Source: Desulfobulbaceae bacterium
GTDB lineage: Bacteria > Desulfobacterota > Desulfobulbia > Desulfobulbales > Desulfocapsaceae
DNA: 18,733 nucleotides
NCBI GenBank assembly: GCA_031256095.1
Contig: JAIRRG010000204.1
Location: 1 to 18,733 of the forward strand
Direction of reading: 5' to 3'
Each line of letters opens with the position of its first letter. The first letter of the stretch is position 1. The notes below the pieces were generated by a model. It saw nothing but the letters and a program-made list of their open reading frames with translations. It was not told the DNA's origin and searched no databases. A program made the translations under genes and the position numbers. Below, in pieces: positions 1 through 5,833 of the stretch.

Positions 1-542
1 TGGAAAAGGATGCCGCGTCGCAAACACCATTTCAAACTTCGGAGAACTCCGCCAGGTTATGTCCGCTGAATATGAGTTTTTTTTCGTTGGTACACACGCT
101 GATAAAAGAAATGCCGATTTCCGCCAAGAGACTGAACGAGATAGGCATACCCATGCGCCAGTCCGTTTCTGGTGCGGGCAGAGTGGACTATGCTGGCGCT
201 TGTGACCCAATTGTTTTGAATGATGGCGTCATGCTCGAGAAATTTGATCTGCGTGTGGCTAATAGTGAACATACAAAGGGGCCATTTTTTTCTTTTGATA
301 TTCAAAGAGGGAATATCGACCGCCAAACGGTGGAGAGGGAATTGGGCGAGTTTAAGCTTGACAGTGGACCAAGAGGAAAATCATGGGCTGAGGAATTTGT
401 ATATGTAAAAAAAGTGGGAGAATACTCTGTTTTTGCTGGCTACAGTCAGGTACCAACTTTCAAAGATGGTAACTTAATAAAGATATCGGTGGGCAGTCTA
501 ACAGGAATGTCCTTTGAGGCTATCATCAAAATTAAGCAATAA
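1..542 (+). CDS. Unknown probably exported protein, paralogue 1 (5' end cut by window)
   Basis: Function is not recognised. The frame stays open to the first base of the window (first full codon at base 3), and residues before the internal ATG at 72 align with the downstream paralogue, so the true start lies outside and the ATG at 72 is not the start. About 180 residues are visible. The protein is near-identical to its neighbour over long stretches, for example around FDLRVANSEHTKGPFFSFDI and the VYVKKVGEYSVFAGY segment. It differs by an extra eight residues near the C-terminus (LIKISVGS before LTG). By analogy with the complete copy it should carry an N-terminal signal sequence. Base composition is AT-richer than the genes from 1443 onward, which suggests a different history. 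Only five bases separate its stop from the GTG at 548. Confidence 0.75.
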   Translation, partial: EKDAASQTPFQTSENSARLCPLNMSFFSLVHTLIKEMPISAKRLNEIGIPMRQSVSGAGRVDYAGACDPIVLNDGVMLEKFDLRVANSEHTKGPFFSFDIQRGNIDRQTVERELGEFKLDSGPRGKSWAEEFVYVKKVGEYSVFAGYSQVPTFKDGNLIKISVGSLTGMSFEAIIKIKQ

Positions 543-547
543 TCGCC

Positions 548-1234
548 GTGCCTATCAGGATTGGCAGTCAGGCGCTACCATCAAACAAGACGCAATGTAG
601 AAAATTGGCAATGTTTATGGCGCAACTGAACATTCCTCTCCTAACCCTAGTCTTAACTATGGGCAGTATTATCGGAGCGCCGCTCCCATCCAATGGCATT
701 GCCTCGGCAGTGTCGCTGGAAAAGAATGCCAATCCGCAAATACCACCTCAAACTTCGGAGAACACCGCCAGGTTATATCCACTGAATATGAGTTTTTTCC
801 CCTTGGTACGCACACTGATAAAAGGAATGCCGATTTCCGCCAAAAGGCTCAATGAAATAGGCATACCCATGCGCCAATCCGGTTCTTATTCAGATAGAGT
901 GGACTATGCTGGCGCTTGTGAGCCAATTGTTTTGAATGATGGCGTCATTCTTGAGAAATTCGACCTGCGTGTAGCCAATAGTGAACATACAAAGGGGCCA
1001 TTTTTTTCTTTTGATATTCAAAGGGGTAATATCAGCCGCCAAACGGTGGAGAGGGAATTGGGCGAGTTTAGGCTTGACAGTGTACCAAGAGGAAATTCGT
1101 GGGCTGAAAAATTTGTATATGTAAAAAAAGTGGGAGAATATTCTGTTTTTGCTGGCTACAGACTATCAAGAGACTTGAAAGAGGGCAATTTAACAGGGAT
1201 ATCGTTTGATGCCGCTATCCAAATCAAGCAATAA
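548..1234 (+). CDS. Unknown probably exported protein, paralogue 2 (complete)
   Basis: I do not recognise the family. The longest reading starts at a GTG at 548 (228 residues). An in-frame ATG at 611 (207 residues) is an equally good or better start, because it puts a hydrophobic stretch (about IPLLTLVLTMGSIIGA) right at the N-terminus; neither start has a strong ribosome binding site. That stretch followed by small residues (GIASA) looks like a cleavable signal peptide, so the protein is probably exported; there is no lipobox cysteine. The mature part (about 160 residues) contains a YAGACEPIVLNDGV segment and the FDLRVANSEHTKG block shared with the upstream copy. The pair looks like a recent tandem duplication whose copies have diverged at the C-terminus. 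An unrelated small exported factor, or a toxin- or immunity-type protein, is possible but not shown. Confidence 0.7.
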   Translation: MPIRIGSQALPSNKTQCRKLAMFMAQLNIPLLTLVLTMGSIIGAPLPSNGIASAVSLEKNANPQIPPQTSENTARLYPLNMSFFPLVRTLIKGMPISAKRLNEIGIPMRQSGSYSDRVDYAGACEPIVLNDGVILEKFDLRVANSEHTKGPFFSFDIQRGNISRQTVERELGEFRLDSVPRGNSWAEKFVYVKKVGEYSVFAGYRLSRDLKEGNLTGISFDAAIQIKQ

Positions 1235-1318
1235 AAAATGCAGCGAGCCATCAATCGGTTGAGGCTGGAGAAAAGTTCGAGCGGTTCCCGATCATAACGC
1301 CATTCACATTCTTTGAGG

Positions 1319-1376
1319 TAGAATTCAAATAATTCTAGTCTATTAGGGATTATCTTGATAGACTAGAGACTTTTAA
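1319..1376 (+). terminator. Overlapping inverted repeats, possible terminator between convergent genes
   Basis: A perfect 10-base inverted repeat pairs 1334-1343 (tctagtctat) with 1358-1367 (atagactaga) across a 14-base loop, and is followed by gacttttaatcttt. A second perfect 7-base repeat pairs 1319-1325 (tagaatt) with 1331-1337 (aattcta). The two share bases 1334-1337, so both cannot form at once. The site lies about 85 bases after the stop of the plus-strand gene and about 75 bases past the stop of the minus-strand gene, which is the expected place for a terminator serving either direction. The stems are AT-rich and the T-run is short, so termination would be modest. The rest of 1235-1442 shows no gene. 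Confidence 0.4.
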
Positions 1377-1442
1377 TCTTTGGTGCGCTTTGTCGAGACC
1401 ATCTTTGCTCAAATGTCATGGCGAAGAAGGCGGGCAAAACTC

Positions 1443-2621
1443 TCACCACCAAGGGGCATTCTCGTTGCCTGAGACCCCAGCGATCTCGCTTAATACCGTT
1501 GTCAGGGTTTGGCCCATCACCTTCTCGGTCGCTGTGGCCAACTGCATGGCCAGTTGGTAACGGCAACGGATGGCGCGAACCGCTTCGCGATTCTCACGAT
1601 AGAGGGCCAGCTTTTCCGCAAATCGCTCCTCAATGCCAACCAGCCGGTTGCCGCGCACCAGTTTATCCGCCAAATAAACCAACTCCCGTTCGCCAATCCC
1701 CATTTCTAGGGTCCAGTCCAGATTCTTATGGGCGGCAACAATGGCCGCTGCCCGATCGAACCCCAGCGCGGCCAGCCAGCGCCCTCCTTCGGCCTCATGG
1801 TGGTAATGGCCTTTGGCGAGGTCGTGCAGCCAGCCGCAAACCCGACATAACTCCAGATTTATTTTGGGGCCGCCATGCCGGTTGATCGCCTCGCCCATGG
1901 CCACGGCCACCTTGGCCACGGCCCGGCCGTGGGCCAAGCCCTTGTCTGGCATCGGATGGATGTGGGTGAGGATCGCCTGGCATTCGGCCATGGTCGGCCA
2001 GCCGTAACGGTCGAAGCGCTGGCGGCCGATGAGAAAATCTTCGGGAGTATCGAGATCAAGGTGGATATTGGCATCGGCCACCTGTACTTCCCGTACCTGT
2101 TCCGGCTGTTCGGCCTCGATCCTGGCCAGCAGGGCGCGGAGACCGCCCTCGGGCGCCCGTTCGGCGAGGATGGCGGCAATACAATCGCCATGAATGAGTG
2201 GTGGATGTCCACGCCGACCGGCGAACACCGGATAAGAAAGCATGGCCCGCTTTTTGGTAAACGATTGGGCAAGCAGATGGACGGTGCCGCGTCGCAGCAG
2301 CGGCATATCCACCGGCAACAGGAAAAAGCCGGGACAGTGCGCGGTCAGCTCGCCGACGCCGCTCCGGATCGAACCGTACATGCTGCCGTTGGCATGGCCG
2401 GGGTTGAAGACGGCCCGCGCCCCGGCAGCCTCGGCGACAGCGCCAACTTCACCTGCCCGGTGGCCCGTGACCACCACCACATCCTCGATGCCGCAGTCGT
2501 GGAACAGAGTCACACAGTGCTCGAGCATCGTACGGCCACCCAAGGAGAGCAGCCCTTTCAGCTCGCCCATCCGCGAAGAGAAGCCGGCGGCGACAATGAT
2601 CGCGCTGATACCAACTCTCAT
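1443..2621 (-). CDS. MocA-like molybdenum cofactor nucleotidyltransferase fused to HD domain
   Basis: The 392-residue protein has two parts. Residues about 5-200 are a MobA/MocA-type nucleotidyltransferase: a VAAGFSSRMGELKGLLSLGG nucleotide-binding loop, the PVDMP metal-binding motif around D105, and GHPPLIH near 139. Members of this group transfer CMP (or GMP) to molybdopterin to make the dinucleotide cofactor used by xanthine-oxidase-family enzymes. Residues about 215-330 are an HD phosphohydrolase domain: H231, the HD pair at 266-267 (WLHDLAKG), H274/H275, H298 and a conserved-looking D319. The start ATG overlaps the XdhC stop in an ATGA, so the two are translationally coupled. Context says it supplies cofactor to the PaoABC-like enzyme encoded upstream. 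CTP (MocA) rather than GTP (MobA) as donor is inferred from the enzyme type. The substrate of the HD domain is unknown. Confidence 0.88.
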   Translation of the reverse strand: MRVGISAIIVAAGFSSRMGELKGLLSLGGRTMLEHCVTLFHDCGIEDVVVVTGHRAGEVGAVAEAAGARAVFNPGHANGSMYGSIRSGVGELTAHCPGFFLLPVDMPLLRRGTVHLLAQSFTKKRAMLSYPVFAGRRGHPPLIHGDCIAAILAERAPEGGLRALLARIEAEQPEQVREVQVADANIHLDLDTPEDFLIGRQRFDRYGWPTMAECQAILTHIHPMPDKGLAHGRAVAKVAVAMGEAINRHGGPKINLELCRVCGWLHDLAKGHYHHEAEGGRWLAALGFDRAAAIVAAHKNLDWTLEMGIGERELVYLADKLVRGNRLVGIEERFAEKLALYRENREAVRAIRCRYQLAMQLATATEKVMGQTLTTVLSEIAGVSGNENAPWW

Positions 2622-3658
2622 GCCCTGCGACCGGTGGCCCGTCGCTGAATCAGTTCGCCGACGATTGACACCGCGATCTCTTCCGGAGTGTCGGCTGCAA
2701 TCGCCATGCCGATCGGGCAGCGCACCCGCTCCAACCGCTGTCGACTAACGCCACGATCCATCAACTTGGCATAAATGGCATCGCGCTTTGTGCGGCTGCC
2801 GATCATGCCGATGTAACCGGCTTTGGTCTGCAGGGCCTGATAAAGCACCTCCATGTCATGCAGGTGGCCACGGGTAACGATCACCAGATAAGAGTCGTTA
2901 TTGACCTCGAAACCCTGGAAACAAGCGGCAAAGGAGGGCAGCGCCCTGATGGCGTCGGCTTCGGGGAAGCGTTCGCGGTTGGCGAATTCAGGGCGGTCAT
3001 CCATGACCACTACGCGAAAACCGACGCGGGCGGCGACTTCAGCGGTGCAGACGGCGACGTGACCGGCACCGACCAGATAGACCGTTCCCGGCGCCGCGAA
3101 AAAGGAGAGCAGATAGGACTGCCCTTGATGCTCGATCCGGGCCGATGTGGCGGTCGAGGGCTTGACCTGTTTGATCGCTGCCAGCAAGGATTCGGCAATA
3201 TCGTTGCGGTTCGCCGCTCCCTGGTGATCGACGACAAAACGGCAGGATGGGCCGTTGCCGTCGATGAGCCTGCTCACCAGGACGACGCGGCGGCCAGACT
3301 GGACGGCCGTCAACAGATCGTGAAAAATCCGTCGATTGGCCTCGTCAGCGCCAATGTATTCCAGGATAAACTCCAGCCGACCGCCACAGATCATGTCGGC
3401 GGTGGCGGCGGCGCCATTATCAATATCGAAGGCGCGGTGCCGGAATTGCCCGCTGGCGAAACAGATGTTGGCCTCCTCCATGGCTTTGGCTTCGACCAGA
3501 CCGCCACCGATGCTGCCGCTGATACGACCGTCGCGAAAAATGATCATCTTGGCTCCGGCCAGGCGCGGCGTCGAGCCGGACCGGCTGGAGACAGTCGCCA
3601 GCACCAGGTCTTGGCCGTCGGCTAGGCTGGCGCAGATGTGCTGGAGGAGGTTTTGCAT
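2618..3658 (-). CDS. XdhC/PaoD-family molybdoenzyme maturation factor
   Basis: XdhC-family proteins bind the molybdenum cofactor, promote its sulfuration and deliver it to xanthine-oxidase-family enzymes in the cytoplasm. From the chosen start the protein has 346 residues. The N-terminal domain shows LVLATVSSRSGSTPRLAGAKM (split here as residues 18-38), SGSIGGGLVEA (47-57) and MICGG (89-93). A Rossmann-like C-terminal domain shows VYLVGAGHVA (193-202), GMIGSRTK (284-291) and CPIGMAIAADTPEEIAVSI (314-332). The frame extends upstream to a TTG at 3748, but the extra 30 residues are unlike the family, so ATG at 3658 is preferred although no clear ribosome binding site precedes it. It is separated from the thioesterase gene by 239 bases and may have its own promoter. 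It overlaps the MocA-HD gene by four bases. Confidence 0.9.
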   Translation of the reverse strand: MQNLLQHICASLADGQDLVLATVSSRSGSTPRLAGAKMIIFRDGRISGSIGGGLVEAKAMEEANICFASGQFRHRAFDIDNGAAATADMICGGRLEFILEYIGADEANRRIFHDLLTAVQSGRRVVLVSRLIDGNGPSCRFVVDHQGAANRNDIAESLLAAIKQVKPSTATSARIEHQGQSYLLSFFAAPGTVYLVGAGHVAVCTAEVAARVGFRVVVMDDRPEFANRERFPEADAIRALPSFAACFQGFEVNNDSYLVIVTRGHLHDMEVLYQALQTKAGYIGMIGSRTKRDAIYAKLMDRGVSRQRLERVRCPIGMAIAADTPEEIAVSIVGELIQRRATGRRA

Positions 3659-3897
3659 GACAAGCACGAGATAATTGATTGATAGGCTTGCTGCAATCAA
3701 GCCACCATTAATTGCGGGTTTGACAATCGCGGGTTTCGCCAAGCTCAACCGACACTACGCGGCCTGCCAGGCGCAAACTCGTTTATCTCCGCTTCGGCGT
3801 CTTGAAAAATCCCTGCCGACAGACTTCACAATAAACCCTTGACCAAACAGACGGTATCCACAGCGTTATCGAGCTTGCTGGCAATTTGGTCTCAATA
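3659..3897 (-). other. Leader region before xdhC-like gene, no gene seen
   Basis: This 239-base gap is the longest inside the molybdoenzyme cluster. It holds a 6-base inverted repeat (ggcttg 3685-3690 with caagcc 3698-3703) and an imperfect direct repeat (attgcgggttt, then atcgcgggttt, about 3711-3736). No convincing -35/-10 pair was found by eye. It could be the 5' leader of a separately transcribed xdhC-mocA pair, or simply an eroded spacer. Confidence 0.3.
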
Positions 3898-4323
3898 TCA
3901 TCGTGTTGTCAAAACCTGGCGCAGCCACTCGGGCAGTGGCATCGACTTTCCCTCCCGGAAGTTCAGCCACACGAGGGTGGCGCCGCCGGTGGCGTACAGT
4001 ACGCCGGGCTCGCCCACTTTTTCCATCGTTGTCCAGGTTTCGAATGAGCTGTGGCCCGGTTCGGTGACATAGGTCTTGATCAAGATGTCGGCTGGGTAGA
4101 CAAACGGGCGGCGAAAGTTGCAGAATGTGCTAGCCAGGATTACGCCCTCGCCTTGTGGGTCGGGCAAGCAGTTGATGCTGTGCAACCAGTTGATACGGGC
4201 ACTCTCCATGTAGCGAAAGTAGAGCGCGTTGTTGACATGGCCCATTGTGTCCATGTCGCCCCAGCGCACGGGGATGGTCATTTGGTAGACCAGCTTCTTT
4301 TTCTCTGGAATCTCAAAGCGCAT
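3898..4323 (-). CDS. Acyl-CoA thioesterase, 4HBT (hot-dog fold) family
   Basis: The 141-residue length and the N-terminal signature RWGDMDTMGHVNN (residues 20-32) followed by YFRYMESAR are typical of single-domain hot-dog thioesterases of the YbgC/FadM/4-hydroxybenzoyl-CoA thioesterase group. The first acidic residue of that motif (D23 or D25) is the usual catalytic position. Such enzymes hydrolyse acyl- or aroyl-CoA thioesters in the cytoplasm. The gene sits 15 bases after the unknown 142-residue gene and ahead of the xdhC-like gene, inside the aldehyde oxidoreductase cluster. That suggests a link to carboxylic acid or aldehyde metabolism, but the substrate cannot be read from sequence. The Shine-Dalgarno sequence (gagag) is weak and somewhat distant. 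Confidence 0.85.
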   Translation of the reverse strand: MRFEIPEKKKLVYQMTIPVRWGDMDTMGHVNNALYFRYMESARINWLHSINCLPDPQGEGVILASTFCNFRRPFVYPADILIKTYVTEPGHSSFETWTTMEKVGEPGVLYATGGATLVWLNFREGKSMPLPEWLRQVLTTR

Positions 4324-4338
4324 AAATGTCTCTCGTCT

Positions 4339-4767
4339 TTATGGAAATGATGGAACACAGTGGATACCGCCCCACACCTGCGCAATCTCATCCAGCAGAA
4401 AAACATCGGTCAGCAGGGTGCGGACATGCAGCGAGGCATTGAGATTATCTACCAGTTGCGATGAAATTTTCGCCTGGACAAGGACAAGTTCCATGGCCGC
4501 CAAGGCATTGGCCGTGTCCCTCTTCAGCACATCGAGAAAATTCATGTATTTTTGCCTGCTGGCTGGCGGTACGCTTGCCGCCATGGCCGAATACGATGCG
4601 GGCAGCTTGCTGGCGGCATCAATGGCCCCGGCCAGCAGTTGGCGGAGTTGACTCCCGTGCGGACTTTCCCGGTCATCGGCAATACCCTGGGCGGCAAAGG
4701 CCAGCATGAATTCATACCATTCCTCGATGGCGTCACAGTGTGTTTTGATATGCTCCAGTTCAATCAC
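4339..4767 (-). CDS. Unknown 142-residue helical protein in the molybdoenzyme cluster
   Basis: I do not recognise this family. The start is a GTG at 4767, preceded by ggagag about nine bases upstream, and the frame begins 22 bases after the FAD-subunit stop. The sequence is rich in Ala, Leu, Glu and Gln with few glycines and reads as mostly alpha-helical (for example SRQKYMNFLDVLKRDTANAL in the middle). There is no signal peptide, membrane segment or metal-binding cysteine cluster; the only cysteines are one near the N-terminus and one near the C-terminus. Position between the catalytic subunits and the maturation genes suggests an accessory or chaperone-like role, or a partner of the adjacent thioesterase. 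Both are inference. Confidence 0.65.
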   Translation of the reverse strand: MIELEHIKTHCDAIEEWYEFMLAFAAQGIADDRESPHGSQLRQLLAGAIDAASKLPASYSAMAASVPPASRQKYMNFLDVLKRDTANALAAMELVLVQAKISSQLVDNLNASLHVRTLLTDVFLLDEIAQVWGGIHCVPSFP

Positions 4768-4789
4768 GAGTTGTTTCTCTCCGTACGGT

Positions 4790-5794
4790 TTATGCTTCCT
4801 TTGTCCCCAGGATGGCGCGTTTAACGAGATTACCGGCCAGTATCACCTTATAGCCGTTGTGGGCAAGCGGCGCCGCGCCATCAGCGGCCAGGCGGGCGGC
4901 CGTTTCCGCAATCGCGCTTCTCAAGGCGCCGGCCACCGCCGCTTCCACTTTGGGCAGCCGCCAAGGGCGGGCCGCCACCGCTCCGAGAACAAACCGCGCC
5001 TTGCTAATGCGGTCGCCGCTTAGTTGCATGGCCGCGGCGATATTGACCAACGGGAAATCCCACACCGGTCGGTCGCGGACTTTTTCAAAATAAAACGTCG
5101 CGTTGGCCCACGTTGCCGGCAAGCGGATTTCGGTGAGCAACTCGCCTGGCCGTAGCACGTTCAAACGGGTGATATTCGTTGCCGGGCCAATGAAAAAATC
5201 GTCGGCCGCCACTTCCCGTTTTCCTTTTGCGTCTTGAATGACCAGCCGGGCTTCGAGAGCAACCAGGGCCGGAGCGGTATCAGAAGGCGAAACGGCGGCG
5301 CAGCCTTCAATGCCGAAGATGGCATGTTCGCGGTTTTGCCCTTCTTTCTTTTCACCGGCATAACAGGTGCTGCCTCCGGCTCGATAGCAATCCCAGCCGC
5401 TCCGGTAATACCAGCAGCGGGTATCCTGACAGATGTTGCCACCCAGTGTTCCCTGGTTGCGGATTTGCGGAGAAGCCACTTCCGCGGCCGCCTCGGCCAG
5501 TAGCGCGAAATGGGCGCGGATATCCGGATTATGCTGCACCTCGGAGAGAGTCGTCATCGGCCCAATGACCAAATCTCCGCCGTCGCGGCGGATGCCGCGA
5601 AGTTCATTGATGGCGCCAAGATCAATCACCGTCTTGGGGTGGATAACGCCGTCCTTGAACCGTTCCAAACTGTCGAGTCCGCCAGCCAAGAGCCAAGCAT
5701 CGCTGCCAAGACGTTTGGCCAGATTCAACGCATCATCAACGCTTGCCGGCCTGAAGAGTTCAAAAGGGGACATGCCGTCATGTATGATTGCCAT
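4790..5794 (-). CDS. FAD-binding subunit with [4Fe-4S]-type insertion, PaoB-like
   Basis: This is the medium subunit of a three-subunit xanthine-oxidase-family enzyme. It carries FAD and passes electrons between the iron-sulfur subunit and the terminal acceptor. The 334 residues show the FAD-binding motifs LLAGGLDSL (35-43) and IRNQGTLGGN (111-120). An insertion then carries C127 (DTRCWYYR), C136, C144 and C165 (GCAAVSPSD). This matches the spacing style of the extra [4Fe-4S] cluster in E. coli PaoB (YagS) and resembles that of 4-hydroxybenzoyl-CoA reductase HcrB; ordinary XDH FAD domains lack it. The PaoB-like reading is favoured by the HAIFG...C-AAV-PSD pattern and by the Tat-targeted small subunit encoded nearby. 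A Shine-Dalgarno (gggaga) precedes the ATG. The gene follows the large subunit by 39 bases. Confidence 0.9.
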   Translation of the reverse strand: MAIIHDGMSPFELFRPASVDDALNLAKRLGSDAWLLAGGLDSLERFKDGVIHPKTVIDLGAINELRGIRRDGGDLVIGPMTTLSEVQHNPDIRAHFALLAEAAAEVASPQIRNQGTLGGNICQDTRCWYYRSGWDCYRAGGSTCYAGEKKEGQNREHAIFGIEGCAAVSPSDTAPALVALEARLVIQDAKGKREVAADDFFIGPATNITRLNVLRPGELLTEIRLPATWANATFYFEKVRDRPVWDFPLVNIAAAMQLSGDRISKARFVLGAVAARPWRLPKVEAAVAGALRSAIAETAARLAADGAAPLAHNGYKVILAGNLVKRAILGTKEA

Positions 5795-5833
5795 GGGTCT
5801 TCTCCCGCCGCCGGGACATCGGCGGCTTAACGA

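Larger units (their letters stand above)
1..1234. repeat. Tandem gene duplication, two diverged units
   Basis: Bases 1-542 align with 717-1234. The offset is 716 at the left end and 692 at the stop codons; the difference is a 24-base, in-frame (eight-codon) length change near the 3' end. Long stretches are identical, including the one around 'acatacaaaggggccatttt', with scattered substitutions elsewhere. The upstream unit continues beyond the window, so the full repeat length and copy number are unknown. Confidence 0.85.

Noticed and set aside
1875..3625. Long plus-strand open frames opposite the MocA-HD and XdhC genes
   Set aside because: They mirror well-supported minus-strand genes and result from high-GC codon use; no recognisable motifs.
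3659..3748. 30-residue N-terminal extension of the XdhC-like protein from a TTG start
   Set aside because: The extension is unlike family N-termini, which begin close to MQNLL, and has no ribosome binding site.
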